This document shows positions 16,542 to 26,111 of a stretch of 64,000 bases of DNA, in pieces. The stretch is from Enhydrobacter aerosaccus. GTDB taxonomy: Bacteria > Pseudomonadota > Alphaproteobacteria > Reyranellales > Reyranellaceae. The notes beneath the pieces are model-generated. The model saw only the letters and a list, made by a program, of their open reading frames with translations. It had not been told where the DNA came from and searched no databases. The position numbers and the translations under genes were made by a program. Location of the stretch: NCBI RefSeq assembly GCF_900167455.1, contig NZ_FUWJ01000001.1, positions 558,001 to 622,000 of the forward strand, written 5' to 3'. Numbering within the stretch: the first letter of the stretch is position 1; every line of letters begins with the position of its first letter.

Positions 16542-18026
16542 ATGACTCGGAAACCTATGCGTATCGCCGTCCTTCAGTTCGCCCACGAAACCGTCACCTT
16601 CCTCCGAAACGACACGACCCTGGAAGACTTCACCTATCCCGGTTCGCCGGCAAAGGGTGAAGCGCTGCTGGGGCACGATCCCAAATCCTACATGGGCGGG
16701 TTCGTGCAGGTCGCTCGGGAGTACGAGGGCGTCGAACTGCTCGGCATCGAGTCGCCGCTATGGCCGCGCACGGGCACGGGCTCCGGCTGGATCACGGCCG
16801 AGGCCTACGAGACGTTCCTGGGCCGCATGATCGCCGACCTCAGGGCGGAGGGCCCGTTCGACGGCGTCTATCTCAGCCTGCATGGCGCCATGGGCGTACG
16901 CGGCATCGCCAGACCCGAAGCCGACATTGCACGGCGGGTCCGAGAGGTGGTGGGCCGCAATGCCTTCATCGTCGGGACCTTCGACCCTCACGGCAACGAG
17001 GACGCTGCCTTCTTGCAGCAGGCCGACATGGCCTTCACAGTCAAATACTTTCCGCATTACGACAGTCATCTGCAGGGGCAACGCGCCGCGCGGATGCTGG
17101 TCCGCGCCATTCGCGGCGACTACAAGCCCAGTACCGTTACGATCAAGGTTCCGATCATCTCGCCGACCGTTCTGCAATGGACGGGCGCGTCGCCGTGGAT
17201 GGACCTGGTGCAGCGCGCGCTCGTCTGGGAAGCCCGCGAGCCCGACGTCTATGTCAACGTCTTCTTCGGTTTCCCCTTTGCGGATGTGCCGGATGTCGGA
17301 ATGACCATTCAGGTAACGACCAACGGTCAGCCGGCCCTCGCCAAGAAGGTTGCCGACGACATGTCGAACTGGGCGTGGCGGCGCCGCGAAGCTCTTCTGA
17401 CGTCGACCAGGGTCTACAAGATTGCTGAAGGCGTCGCTCTCGCCAAGGAAGCGGCCGCGCGCGGCGCGACACCCGTCGTGCTGGCGGACCATAGCGACCG
17501 CTCAGGCTACGCCACCTGGATCTTGAAGGAGGTGATCGCCCAGGATCTGTCCGATGTGCTGATCGCCACCATTGCCGATGCCAAGGCGATTGATGCGCTC
17601 GCGGCCAAGGGCGTGAAGGTGGGTGATCCGTTCGACATGGAGGTCGGCGGGCTCGCCGATGAATCGGCGGGCCAGCCGGTGCGCGTGGCAGGGAAGGTGG
17701 TCGGCGTCGCCGAGGCCCATGGCACCCTGTGGGTCAGCGTCGGTTTCGGGCGAGGCAATGTGCTGCTGCTCAGTCGCTACCTCACCCAGATCATCGAGCC
17801 ATCCGAGCTCAAGGGGCCAGGCTTCGATCTTGCGACGTTCAAGGTGATCGCGATCAAGTCGCGTGTGCATTTTCGGCGCGGCTTCGACGACAGTGGTTTC
17901 GCCAAGACGATTCTGCTCGTCGAACCGGAACAGCCCTTCCTGGGCACAGTACGGTTGGACGGACTACCCTACACGAACGTCGACCTGAAGCAGTTCTATC
18001 CCTACGGCAATCCCGACTTTCCGTGA
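16542..18026 (+). CDS. M81-family metallopeptidase (MlrC-like)
   Basis: A 494-residue protein of the MlrC family, known from the last step of microcystin breakdown but widespread in bacteria without that pathway, where the substrate is unknown. Family features are RIAVLQFAHETVTFLRNDTT at the start, GVYLSLHGAMGVRG, VGTFDPHGNEDAAF and the HYDSHLQG segment, with acidic and histidine residues that should bind zinc. The C-terminal domain runs from PVVLADHSDRSGYATWIL to GRGNVLLLSRY. A start at 16557 (MRIAVLQ), with GGAA upstream, is equally possible. It is divergent from nadQ with about 30 bases between. Confidence 0.88.
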   Translation: MTRKPMRIAVLQFAHETVTFLRNDTTLEDFTYPGSPAKGEALLGHDPKSYMGGFVQVAREYEGVELLGIESPLWPRTGTGSGWITAEAYETFLGRMIADLRAEGPFDGVYLSLHGAMGVRGIARPEADIARRVREVVGRNAFIVGTFDPHGNEDAAFLQQADMAFTVKYFPHYDSHLQGQRAARMLVRAIRGDYKPSTVTIKVPIISPTVLQWTGASPWMDLVQRALVWEAREPDVYVNVFFGFPFADVPDVGMTIQVTTNGQPALAKKVADDMSNWAWRRREALLTSTRVYKIAEGVALAKEAAARGATPVVLADHSDRSGYATWILKEVIAQDLSDVLIATIADAKAIDALAAKGVKVGDPFDMEVGGLADESAGQPVRVAGKVVGVAEAHGTLWVSVGFGRGNVLLLSRYLTQIIEPSELKGPGFDLATFKVIAIKSRVHFRRGFDDSGFAKTILLVEPEQPFLGTVRLDGLPYTNVDLKQFYPYGNPDFP

Positions 18027-18066
18027 GGCCGATTTCCAGTCGCAGAAATCCGCGACATCGGCCGGC

Positions 18067-18080
18067 TTGATTTCGATCAA
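18067..18080. promoter_or_regulatory. FNR/FixK-type box upstream of the flavin monooxygenase
   Basis: TTGATTTCGATCAA is a perfect match to the TTGAT-N4-ATCAA consensus of FNR-family regulators, 61 bases before the monooxygenase start. It suggests control by oxygen supply. Confidence 0.6.
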
Positions 18081-18140
18081 GGCACCTGTCGGAATGCGAT
18101 CAACACTTCAACAACATCATCGAACCGAGACGAAACGCCC

Positions 18141-19646
18141 ATGCCCGACACCCTCACCGCATCCAAGCCGGTCGCACAGACCACGACCGAGCATTTCGAT
18201 GTCCTGATCGTCGGAGCCGGCATTTCCGGCGTCGGCGGCGCCTATCACCTGACCAAGCAGCTGCCCGGAACGAGCTTCGTCGTGCTCGAATCGCAGCAGA
18301 GCTTCGGCGGCACCTGGATCACGCATCGCTATCCTGGCATTCGCTCCGACAGCGACCTCTATACCTTCGGCTATCGCTTCAAGCCGTGGAAAGGCGCTCC
18401 AATTGCCTCGGCCGAGGAGATCCTCACCTACATGGGCGAAGTGATCGACGAGAACGATCTCGCGCGGCACATTCGCTACCGTCACGTCATCACGTCAGCC
18501 CGCTGGTCGAGCGCGGACAATCGCTGGACCATCGAGGGCAAGCGTACCGACACGGGCGAATCCTTCCATATCACGGCGAATTTCCTGTGGATGTGCCAGG
18601 GATACTATCGCCACTCCGAAGGCTACACGCCGGAATGGCCCGGCATGGCCGATTACAAAGGCTGTGTCGTTCATCCGCAGACCTGGCCGACGGATCTCGA
18701 TTACCGCGGCAAGAAGGTGATCGTGATCGGCTCGGGCGCCACCGCGGCGACGGTCGTTCCGGCGATCGCCAACGACTGCGAGCACGTGACGCTCCTGCAG
18801 CGGTCGCCGACCTATTTCATTCCCGCCCGCAACGCCAACGATCTGGCCGACACGCTGCGCCAGCTGGAGATCGACGAGAGCTGGATCCACGAGATCGTGC
18901 GCCGCAAGATTCTCCACGATCAGGCGGTGTTCACGCGCCGCTCGTTCGAGGAGCCGGAGAAGGTCAAGGACGAGTTGCTGGCCGGCGTCCGGGCCTATCT
19001 CGGCCCCGACTACGATATCGCCACCCACTTCACGCCGAACTATCGGCCGTGGCGTCAGCGCATCGCCTTCGTCCCCAATGGGGATCTGTTTCAAGGCATC
19101 CGCGCGGGCAAGGCCTCGGTCGTCACCGACGAGATCGACCGTTTCACGGAAAAGGGTCTGAAGCTCAAGTCCGGACGCGAGCTCGAAGCCGATATCATCA
19201 TCACGGCCACGGGCTTCAATCTCAACATACTGGGCGACATCGCCTTCGAGATCGACGGCAAGCCGCTCAACTTCGCGGATACGGTCACCTATCGCGGCAT
19301 GATGTTCACGGGCATACCGAACATGGTTTGGGTTTTCGGTTACTTCCGTGCCAGCTGGACCTTGCGTGCCGACCTGGTGGCCGACTTCGTCTGTCGTCTG
19401 CTCACCCAGATGAAGGCCAAGCAGGCCCGCAAGGTCGAGGTCGCTTTGCGGCCGGAGGACAAGGACATGAAGCTGCTGCCGTGGATCGACACGGAGAATT
19501 TCAATCCGGGCTACATCCTGCGCGGTATGCATCTGCTGCCCAAGCGCGGCGAGAAGCGCGAGTGGCAGCATACGCAGGACTACTGGAACGAAAAGAAAGA
19601 GTTCCCGACGATCGATCTCGACGACAAGGCTTTCGTTTACGCGTAG
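18141..19646 (+). CDS. Flavin-containing / Baeyer-Villiger-type monooxygenase
   Basis: A 501-residue class B flavoprotein monooxygenase using FAD and NADPH. The FAD motif is VLIVGAGISGVGGAYHL at residues 21-37, and the NADP motif VIVIGSGATAATV lies near 195. Between them, YKGCVVHPQTWP matches the F-x-G-x-x-x-H-x-x-x-W fingerprint of Baeyer-Villiger and N-oxidising monooxygenases. No signal peptide is visible, so it is cytoplasmic. Likely reactions are ketone, sulfide or amine oxidation, but the substrate is unknown. A perfect FNR-type box upstream suggests expression responds to oxygen. It converges with the tlpA-like gene. Confidence 0.92.
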   Translation: MPDTLTASKPVAQTTTEHFDVLIVGAGISGVGGAYHLTKQLPGTSFVVLESQQSFGGTWITHRYPGIRSDSDLYTFGYRFKPWKGAPIASAEEILTYMGEVIDENDLARHIRYRHVITSARWSSADNRWTIEGKRTDTGESFHITANFLWMCQGYYRHSEGYTPEWPGMADYKGCVVHPQTWPTDLDYRGKKVIVIGSGATAATVVPAIANDCEHVTLLQRSPTYFIPARNANDLADTLRQLEIDESWIHEIVRRKILHDQAVFTRRSFEEPEKVKDELLAGVRAYLGPDYDIATHFTPNYRPWRQRIAFVPNGDLFQGIRAGKASVVTDEIDRFTEKGLKLKSGRELEADIIITATGFNLNILGDIAFEIDGKPLNFADTVTYRGMMFTGIPNMVWVFGYFRASWTLRADLVADFVCRLLTQMKAKQARKVEVALRPEDKDMKLLPWIDTENFNPGYILRGMHLLPKRGEKREWQHTQDYWNEKKEFPTIDLDDKAFVYA

Positions 19647-19667
19647 CTCGCGGCTCAGCCTATGGCG

Positions 19668-20234
19668 TCAGCCCACCGCAGCCTTCATGAAGGCTGCGGC
19701 CTCGGGGGTGGACCAGTCGGCCTCACCCTCGAGACGGCCGATCTCGCGGCCGATATGGTCGATCAGGATGCTGGTCGGCAGGACCGACACCTGAAGCGCC
19801 TGCATGGCCTTTTTGCCCTTGTCGAAATAGACGCCGAGATGATCGAGTTTGTTCTCGCTGTAGAACGGCGCCACCTTGGCTCGGGTCGGTCCGTCCAGCG
19901 ACAGGGGGAGGATGAGGAATTTCTCCTTGCTCATCTGGGCCTGGAGACGGTCGAGACTGGGCATTTCCTTGACGCAGGGAGCGCACCAGGTCGCCCAGAA
20001 ATTCACCAGCAGCACCTTGCCGGCGAAGTCGGAGAGCTTATGAGGCTCGTCCTCGGCATCGACGAAGGGAAAATCCAGCAGCGGCTTGGGGGCCTTGGCG
20101 AGGTCGAAACGCGACAGGGAGCCCTTGGGGGCGCCCGCTCTTACGTCGGCTAATGCCGGCAATGCAAAAGAACTCAGGGCGCCAGCCAGAAGCAGCCTGC
20201 GACCGAGGAGGAAATCGGACGGGGAATATGCCAT
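19668..20234 (-). CDS. TlpA-like thiol:disulfide oxidoreductase, exported
   Basis: A 188-residue thioredoxin-fold protein with an N-terminal export signal (RRLLLAGALSSFALPALAD). The redox motif is W-C84-A-P-C87 in VNFWATWCAPCVKEMP, and the cis-proline strand is VLPTSILIDHIGREIGR. TlpA proteins are periplasmic reductants involved in cytochrome c or copper-centre maturation. A good AGGAGAG site precedes the ATG. It is divergent from argH by 35 bases, an arrangement I recall from many alphaproteobacteria, where the two share a promoter region. Confidence 0.92.
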   Translation of the reverse strand: MAYSPSDFLLGRRLLLAGALSSFALPALADVRAGAPKGSLSRFDLAKAPKPLLDFPFVDAEDEPHKLSDFAGKVLLVNFWATWCAPCVKEMPSLDRLQAQMSKEKFLILPLSLDGPTRAKVAPFYSENKLDHLGVYFDKGKKAMQALQVSVLPTSILIDHIGREIGRLEGEADWSTPEAAAFMKAAVG

Positions 20235-20269
20235 AAGCCGCTCTCCTACAGGACTATTGGCACTTATTC

Positions 20270-21712
20270 ATGGCACGGAACGACACAAAGGCGCGAGCCG
20301 GCAAAGCGGCGCAAAAGACCAATCCCAACAGGATGTGGGGCGGGCGATATGCGCTGGGTCCGGCGGAAATCATGGAGAAGATCAACGCCTCCATTGATTT
20401 CGACCGCCGGCTTTATGCCCAGGATATTGCAGGCTCCATGGCGCACGCCGACATGCTGGTGGCGCAGGGCATTCTCACGGCAAAGGATGGCCGTGCCATC
20501 AAGCGTGGGCTGGCCCAGATTCGGGCCGAGATCGAAAGCGGCAAGTTCAGGTTCTCGACCAAGCTCGAGGACATCCACTTCAACGTGGAGGCTCGCCTCA
20601 CCGACCTGATCGGCCCGGCCGGCGGCCGGCTGCATACGGCTCGGTCGCGCAACGACCAGGTTGCGCTCGATGTGCGCCTGTGGGTGCGCGACACGATCGA
20701 TCGCCTGGAAAACATGCTGCGCGACCTTCAGTCGGCCCTGATCGATCGGGCCGAGGAATATGCCGCGACCATCATGCCGGGATTTACCCACCTGCAGACG
20801 GCGCAGCCGATCACGTTCGGGCATCATCTGCTGGCCTATGTCGAGATGGTGGGCCGCGATCGCGGCCGGCTACGCGATTGTCGGGCGCGCATGAACGTGT
20901 CGCCCCTCGGCGCCGCGGCGCTGGCGGGCTCACCGCACCCGATCGATCCGCGCAAGACAGCCAAGGCGCTGGGCTTCGATGGTCCGATGGCGAATTCGCT
21001 CGATGCGGTGTCGGATCGCGATTACGTAGTGGAGTTCCTCGGAGCGGCGTCGCTTGCGGCGGTCCATCTGTCGCGCCTGGCGGAGGAGATCGTCATCTGG
21101 TGCTCCGCGCCATTCCGCTTCATCGCTTTGTCCGATGCTTTCACGACCGGCAGCTCGATCATGCCGCAGAAGCGCAATCCGGATGCAGCCGAGCTGATTC
21201 GCGGCAAGGTCGGCCGCATCGTCGGCGCCTTCGTCGCGCTCTGCACCATCATGAAGGGCCTGCCGCTGACCTATGGCAAGGACATGCAGGAGGACAAGGA
21301 GCCGCTGTTCGACGCGGCGGACGCGCTGGAGCTTTGCATCGGGGCAATGACCGGCATGATCCGCGACCTGAAGGCCAATCCGGAACGGATGCGCGCGGTG
21401 GCTTCGGCGGACTATTCCGTCGCTACGGACTTGGCCGATTGGCTGGTGCGCGAGATCGGCCTGCCGTTCCGCCAGGCCCATCACGTGACGGGCGTTCTGG
21501 TCGGCAAGGCGGCGGCCAAGGGCATCGACCTCGACAAGCTGTCGCTCGACGAGATGCAGGCGGTCGAGCCGCGCATCACCGCGGCGGTGTACGGCGTGTT
21601 GACCGTCGAGGCTTCCGTTGCGGCGCGCAAGAGTATCGGCGGAACGGCCCCGGCGAACGTGGCGCGGGCCGTCAAGGAAGCGCGCCGTCGTTTCCTGGGG
21701 CCGGCGCGATGA
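20270..21712 (+). CDS. argH: Argininosuccinate lyase
   Basis: ArgH (480 residues) splits argininosuccinate into arginine and fumarate. The fumarase-superfamily signature [12 protein letters not shown] is near residue 294, with the catalytic serine in its flexible loop. Other conserved stretches are [32 protein letters not shown] and [21 protein letters not shown], which carries the catalytic histidine. An alanine/lysine-rich N-terminus of about 20 residues precedes the core. The stop overlaps the lysA ATG, so arginine and lysine genes are co-translated. Confidence 0.98.
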   Translation: MARNDTKARAGKAAQKTNPNRMWGGRYALGPAEIMEKINASIDFDRRLYAQDIAGSMAHADMLVAQGILTAKDGRAIKRGLAQIRAEIESGKFRFSTKLEDIHFNVEARLTDLIGPAGGRLHTARSRNDQVALDVRLWVRDTIDRLENMLRDLQSALIDRAEEYAATIMPGFTHLQTAQPITFGHHLLAYVEMVGRDRGRLRDCRARMNVSPLGAAALAGSPHPIDPRKTAKALGFDGPMANSLDAVSDRDYVVEFLGAASLAAVHLSRLAEEIVIWCSAPFRFIALSDAFTTGSSIMPQKRNPDAAELIRGKVGRIVGAFVALCTIMKGLPLTYGKDMQEDKEPLFDAADALELCIGAMTGMIRDLKANPERMRAVASADYSVATDLADWLVREIGLPFRQAHHVTGVLVGKAAAKGIDLDKLSLDEMQAVEPRITAAVYGVLTVEASVAARKSIGGTAPANVARAVKEARRRFLGPAR

Positions 21713-22995
21713 GCTTCTTTGCTTACAAGAACGGTGAGATGCATGCGGAGGGCGTGGCGCTCGCGACCATAGCCCGACAGGTGGGCACGCCGTTTTACTG
21801 CTATTCCGCGGCGGCTCTGCGCGCCTCCTGGCAGGAGTTCGCCGACGCCATCAAGGGAACGAATGCGCGCATTTGCTATGCGCTGAAGGCCAACAGCAAT
21901 CTGGCGGTCATCAAGTTGTTCGGTGATCTCGGCGCCGGCGCCGATATCGTGTCCGTGGGCGAGATGCGTCGCGCGCTGGCTGCCGGCATTCGGGCCGACC
22001 GGATCGTCTATTCGGGTGTCGGCAAGAAGGCGTCCGAGCTGATGGCGGCCCTCGAGGCCGGCATCGGCCAGATCAATGTGGAGAGTTCGGCCGAACTCGA
22101 AGTGCTCAATGCCGTCGCCGGCCAGTTGGGCAAGAAGGCCGATATCACCATTCGGGTGAATCCGGATATCGATGCCGGGACGCACGAAAAGATCACGACC
22201 GGGCGCAAGGAGAACAAGTTCGGGATCGACATCGATCTCGCGACCGAGGCCTTCGCCAAGGCGGCATCCCTGCCGAACCTCAGGGTCGTCGGTGTGGCCA
22301 TGCATATCGGCTCGCAGCTGACGTCGCTCTCGCCCTATCGTGACGCCATCGTCCGCGTGCGAAGCCTGATCCAGGAGCTCCGGACGGCGGGCCACCGGAT
22401 CGATCGATTCGATATCGGCGGCGGCCTGGGCATCGTCTATGCGGACGAGCAGCCGCCCTCGATCTCCGACTTCATGCAGGTCGTGGGCAAGGAGACGGCG
22501 GGTCTTGGCTGCGAACTGACGTTCGAGCCCGGACGGCGCCTGGTCGGCGAGGCGGGCGTTCTGGTGAGCGAGGTCATTCTCGTGAAGCCGGGTGTGTCCA
22601 AGACCTTTGTCATCGTCGATGCGGCAATGAACGACCTGATCCGGCCGACGCTGTACGATGCCTGGCATGACATCGTTCCGGTCCGGGAACCGCGCCCCGA
22701 TGCGGCCACGATCTGCTGCGACATAGTTGGGCCGATCTGCGAGTCGGGTGACTATCTGGCACAAAACCGTGATCTGCCGCCGCTTTCGGCCGGCGAGCTC
22801 ATCATGGTACGCTCGGCAGGCGCCTACGGAGCGGTGATGGCTTCGAGCTACAACAGCCGGCCGCTGGCGCCCGAGGTTATTGTCGATGGCACGAGGTTTG
22901 CGGTTACGCGGCCAAGGCCGACGATTGACGAGATGATCTCCACGGAGCGGATTCCGCCGTGGATGGTGCAGGCGGGGCAGGCGACGAAAGGCTGA
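21709..22995 (+). CDS. lysA: Diaminopimelate decarboxylase
   Basis: LysA (428 residues) decarboxylates meso-diaminopimelate to lysine with pyridoxal phosphate. K60 in [10 protein letters not shown] is the PLP lysine, and [13 protein letters not shown] near 240 and [14 protein letters not shown] near 280 bind the phosphate and substrate. [15 protein letters not shown] near 345 holds the catalytic cysteine of the dimer partner. The start is the ATG that overlaps the argH stop. A DUF4175 protein follows after 14 bases, a gene order frequent in alphaproteobacteria. Confidence 0.98.
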   Translation: MSFFAYKNGEMHAEGVALATIARQVGTPFYCYSAAALRASWQEFADAIKGTNARICYALKANSNLAVIKLFGDLGAGADIVSVGEMRRALAAGIRADRIVYSGVGKKASELMAALEAGIGQINVESSAELEVLNAVAGQLGKKADITIRVNPDIDAGTHEKITTGRKENKFGIDIDLATEAFAKAASLPNLRVVGVAMHIGSQLTSLSPYRDAIVRVRSLIQELRTAGHRIDRFDIGGGLGIVYADEQPPSISDFMQVVGKETAGLGCELTFEPGRRLVGEAGVLVSEVILVKPGVSKTFVIVDAAMNDLIRPTLYDAWHDIVPVREPRPDAATICCDIVGPICESGDYLAQNRDLPPLSAGELIMVRSAGAYGAVMASSYNSRPLAPEVIVDGTRFAVTRPRPTIDEMISTERIPPWMVQAGQATKG

Positions 22996-23009
22996 ACCGA
23001 AAGGACTCG

Positions 23010-25583
23010 ATGGACGCGACCCAGACTCCACCGATCGCTGCGCCCGGCGTTGGCCGAAAGATCGGTCTGGCCTGGGCTGCCTTGGCTTGGGAAAGCCTGT
23101 GGCCACGGCTGATGCCGTCGCTCGCCTTCGTCATCCTGTTCGTGGCGGCCGCCCATTTCGACCTTTTCAGCGGCCTCGACCCGTGGGTCCATACGGGTGT
23201 CCTGGCCGCACTGGCTGTCGCCTTTGGCGGCATGAACTGGTGGCAGTTCCGGAAATTCCGCTGGCCCGATCGCGATGCCGCCATCCGCCGGCTCGAACTC
23301 GATAGCGGCGTGCCGCATCGTCCCCTGGTCGCCATTCAGGATCAGCTTGCCACCGGGCAGGCCGATCCGATGGCGGCCGCGCTATGGCAGGCCCATCGCC
23401 GCCGCGAGGCGGATCGCCTTGCCAGCTTGCGCAATAAGGCGGCGCACCCCGGGATCGCCCGCATCGATCGCTGGGCCCTGCGTCTGGTGCCCGCTCTGGC
23501 CCTGATCGTCGCGCTGGTGTTCGCGGGCGGCTGGCGCAATGACCGCATGGCGACCGCCTTTACGCCGGCCTTTCCGCCGCCACCGCCTGTCGTCGCCAAT
23601 CTCTGGATTGCGCCGCCGGCCTATACCGGCAAGCCGCCGATCTATCTCGACATGGCGGAGCGGGACAAGCTGCTGCGTGTACCGGTGGGAAGCAAGCTGG
23701 CTGGGTTCGTCGACGATGTCCGCGGTCGTCACGCGCCGCAACTCGTGATCGACGGCAAGGCCACCGAGTTCAAGACGGTCAGCCAGGGCAAGTACCAGGT
23801 CGAAGAGACCATCACGGGTGGCAAGGACATCACGCTGCAGGCGCGCGGCGACGAGCAGGCGCACTGGAAGTTGCACGTGATCCCGGATCTGGCGCCGACC
23901 ATCGAATTCAGCCAGCCGATCGGTGTCGACAAATGGTCGACCAAGGTCGACTACATTGCCGGCGACGACTTCGGCATTACCGGCGTCCAGCTGCAGATTC
24001 GGCTCGATGGCAGTGTGTTGGGTGCCGACATGCTGACGGACAATGATGAGCCGGAGGTCATGCGGATCGATCTGCCGGTCGGCGGCAGCCCGAAGAAGCT
24101 GAGCGACAGCTTCGTGCGCGATCTCACCAGCAGCCCCTGGGCCGGGCTCAAGGTCCGCGTCATGCTGTTCGCGACGGACGCGCTCGGCCAGAAGGGCAGC
24201 AGCTCGGTCCAGAGCTTCCTGCTGCCCGAGCGGGTGTTCAACGATCCGACGGCGCGGGCGCTCATCGTCTTGCGCAAGCAGCTCACGCGCGATCCGAAGG
24301 CCTTGCGTCTCGACGTCGCCGACGGCATGCGGATCATCCAGAGCCATCCTGAGAGCTACCGCAACGATCCGATCGTGCAGCTCGGGTTGCGGCTCGGCGC
24401 GGTGCGGCTGGCCGAGAGCGGCGACAAGCCGGTCATCGTCGACACTCAGAAGCTCCTGTGGGATCTGGCGTTGCGGCTGGAAGAAGGCTCGATGTCCGAT
24501 GCCCAGCGTCAGCTCGAGCAGGCGCGGCAGAACCTGCGCGACGCCATCCAGCGCCAGGCCGGCGACGAGGAGATCGAGCGGCTGATCCAGCAGCTCTACG
24601 ATTCGATGGCGCGTTGGCAGAAGGAGCTTGCCGACAAGATGCAGGATCCGGAGGAGCGCCGGAAGATGATGGAGGAGGCCGAGAAGGTCGACCCCAACAA
24701 CGTCATCACCGGCGACGACCTTCAGCGCATGCTCGATAAGATCCGCGAGCTGGCCCAGAACGGGCAGCGCGAGGAAGCCAAGCGCCTGCTCGAAGAGCTG
24801 CGCAAGATGATGCAGAACGCCACCCCGATGCTCGCCAACCCCAATCAGCAGCGGCGACCGGGCCAGCAGCAAGGGCAGCAGGGTCAGGGCAATCAGCAGG
24901 GCCGCGAGATGATGAACCAGCTCGATCGGCTGTCGCGGCGCCAGAACCAGCTGCTAGGCGAATCGGAGCGTGAGGGCCGGCAGCAGCAACAGCAAGGCCA
25001 GCGCGGTCAGCAAGGTCAGCGCGGCCAGCCGCCCGGCCAGCAGGGGCAAGGCCAAGGCCAGCAGGGCCAGGGCCAGCAGGGCCAGGGTCAATGGGGCGAC
25101 CAGCAGGGGCGGGACCAGGAGAACCTGCGCAACCAGCTCGGCGACTATATGCGGCGGCTGGACGAGAACGGCATGCCCATGCCGGAGTCGCTGGGGCGGG
25201 CGGAACGGTCGATGCGCGAAGCGGAGGACGCCTTGCGTCGTGGCGATCCGCGCGAGGCCTCACGCGCGCAACGGCGCGCGCTCGACAATCTGCAGCAGGG
25301 GATGGGCGATCTCGCCGAGCAGATGCGGCAGCGCGGTCCCGGCAACGGCCAGGATCGGGCCGAGATCGAGGATCGTGAGAAGCGGAGCGAGGACCGCGAT
25401 CCGCTTGGCCGGTCGGACGGCAATTACGGCGACTCCGTCGATGCGGGGCAGGACAAGGTGCCGCTCGAACTCGATCGCCAGAAGAGCCGCGAGATCCTGG
25501 ACGAGCTGCGTCGACGCGCGGGCGAAATGGGCCGTCCGAAGGAAGAGCTGGATTACATCGATCGTCTGCTGAAGACGTACTGA
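23010..25583 (+). CDS. TIGR02302/DUF4175 membrane protein with Gln/Gly-rich tract
   Basis: An 857-residue protein. Helices at about 33-51, 58-76 and 150-168 anchor the N-terminus. A large domain follows (about 170-440) with VVANLWIAPPAYTGKPPIYLD and strand-rich Ig-like sequence, then a coiled-coil region (about 490-610, SMSDAQRQLEQARQNLRDAI, LARINE-type KEL repeats). Residues 610-700 are a low-complexity Gln/Gly tract (repeats of GQQGQGQ), and the end is charged (LDRQKSREILDELRRRAGEM). The architecture matches TIGR02302, whose function is unknown; from topology it is an inner-membrane protein with a large outside domain. The ATG with AAGGAC upstream was chosen. It lies directly after lysA. 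Confidence 0.9.
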   Translation: MDATQTPPIAAPGVGRKIGLAWAALAWESLWPRLMPSLAFVILFVAAAHFDLFSGLDPWVHTGVLAALAVAFGGMNWWQFRKFRWPDRDAAIRRLELDSGVPHRPLVAIQDQLATGQADPMAAALWQAHRRREADRLASLRNKAAHPGIARIDRWALRLVPALALIVALVFAGGWRNDRMATAFTPAFPPPPPVVANLWIAPPAYTGKPPIYLDMAERDKLLRVPVGSKLAGFVDDVRGRHAPQLVIDGKATEFKTVSQGKYQVEETITGGKDITLQARGDEQAHWKLHVIPDLAPTIEFSQPIGVDKWSTKVDYIAGDDFGITGVQLQIRLDGSVLGADMLTDNDEPEVMRIDLPVGGSPKKLSDSFVRDLTSSPWAGLKVRVMLFATDALGQKGSSSVQSFLLPERVFNDPTARALIVLRKQLTRDPKALRLDVADGMRIIQSHPESYRNDPIVQLGLRLGAVRLAESGDKPVIVDTQKLLWDLALRLEEGSMSDAQRQLEQARQNLRDAIQRQAGDEEIERLIQQLYDSMARWQKELADKMQDPEERRKMMEEAEKVDPNNVITGDDLQRMLDKIRELAQNGQREEAKRLLEELRKMMQNATPMLANPNQQRRPGQQQGQQGQGNQQGREMMNQLDRLSRRQNQLLGESEREGRQQQQQGQRGQQGQRGQPPGQQGQGQGQQGQGQQGQGQWGDQQGRDQENLRNQLGDYMRRLDENGMPMPESLGRAERSMREAEDALRRGDPREASRAQRRALDNLQQGMGDLAEQMRQRGPGNGQDRAEIEDREKRSEDRDPLGRSDGNYGDSVDAGQDKVPLELDRQKSREILDELRRRAGEMGRPKEELDYIDRLLKTY

Positions 25584-25604
25584 TTCCTCCTCGTTTGAAA
25601 CCGC

Positions 25605-25660
25605 GTTGTTGCCAGCAACGTCGCTCCGCCGGACGACGTTGATTTGCTGCGACCAACAAC
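25605..25660 (+). promoter_or_regulatory. Structured 5' leader of the glycine-rich gene
   Basis: GTTGTTG (25605-25611) can pair with CAACAAC (25654-25660) around an inner stem AACGTCG/CGACGTT (25617-25623 with 25634-25640). The perfect AGGAGG ribosome site starts at the next base and stays free. Such nested stems often stabilise abundant transcripts. Confidence 0.4.
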
Positions 25661-25672
25661 AGGAGGACGGAG

Positions 25673-26047
25673 ATGAAAGTAACGACCTTGGCGGCCGTGG
25701 CACTGCTTGCCTGCACCTCTGTTGCCTTCGCTCAAGCCGGCGGTGGCGCTGGCGGTGGTGGTTCGGCGGGTGGCAGCGCTGGCGGCGGCGCGGCCGGAAC
25801 CGGCGGGTCCGTCGGCGGCACTGGTGGGACTGGCATGGGCACTGGCACGATGGGCGGGACAGGCGCGGGAGCCGGCACGACCGGATCCGGCTCGGGCTCG
25901 ACCTCGGGCAGCCTTGGCACCACCACCAACCCCAACATCGCCAACAGTCCCGGCAACAACCCGGCTGCGCCCGGCATCGGAGGCGGCACCACCGGCGGGA
26001 CAACCGGCACGACGCCCAATACCAGCACGGGCACGATGTCCCACTGA
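25673..26047 (+). CDS. Glycine/threonine-rich secreted protein
   Basis: A 124-residue exported low-complexity protein. Residues 1-20 (MKVTTLAAVALLACTSVAFA) are a clear signal peptide with cleavage after AFA. The mature chain is almost all Gly, Ser, Thr and Ala with GG and GT repeats and a short Asn/Pro-rich part (NPNIANSPGNNPAAPG). It contains no cysteine or recognisable domain after the signal. The gene has a perfect AGGAGG site, its own structured leader and its own terminator, so it is probably well expressed. It may be a cell-surface or matrix protein; function is unknown. Confidence 0.75.
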   Translation: MKVTTLAAVALLACTSVAFAQAGGGAGGGGSAGGSAGGGAAGTGGSVGGTGGTGMGTGTMGGTGAGAGTTGSGSGSTSGSLGTTTNPNIANSPGNNPAAPGIGGGTTGGTTGTTPNTSTGTMSH

Positions 26048-26069
26048 CGGACAGCGACAGGTGACGAAG

Positions 26070-26100
26070 ATGGCCGTGGCTAGGTCCACGGCCATTTTTG
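26070..26100 (+). terminator. Rho-independent terminator of the glycine-rich gene
   Basis: TGGCCGTGG-CTAGGT-CCACGGCCA is a 9-bp stem with a 6-base loop, followed by TTTTTG. It ends 11 bases before the convergent hpt stop. Confidence 0.85.
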
Positions 26101-26111
26101 TGTGTGTCGCT

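Noticed and set aside
20680..22995. A 771-residue reading ending in lysA
   Set aside because: The first 340 residues are the off-frame shadow of argH; the lysA start is the ATG overlapping the argH stop.
24841..25100. Repeated CAGCAGGGCCAG-like units as a CRISPR or tandem DNA repeat
   Set aside because: They are codon-level repeats encoding Gln/Gly inside an open frame, without spacers.
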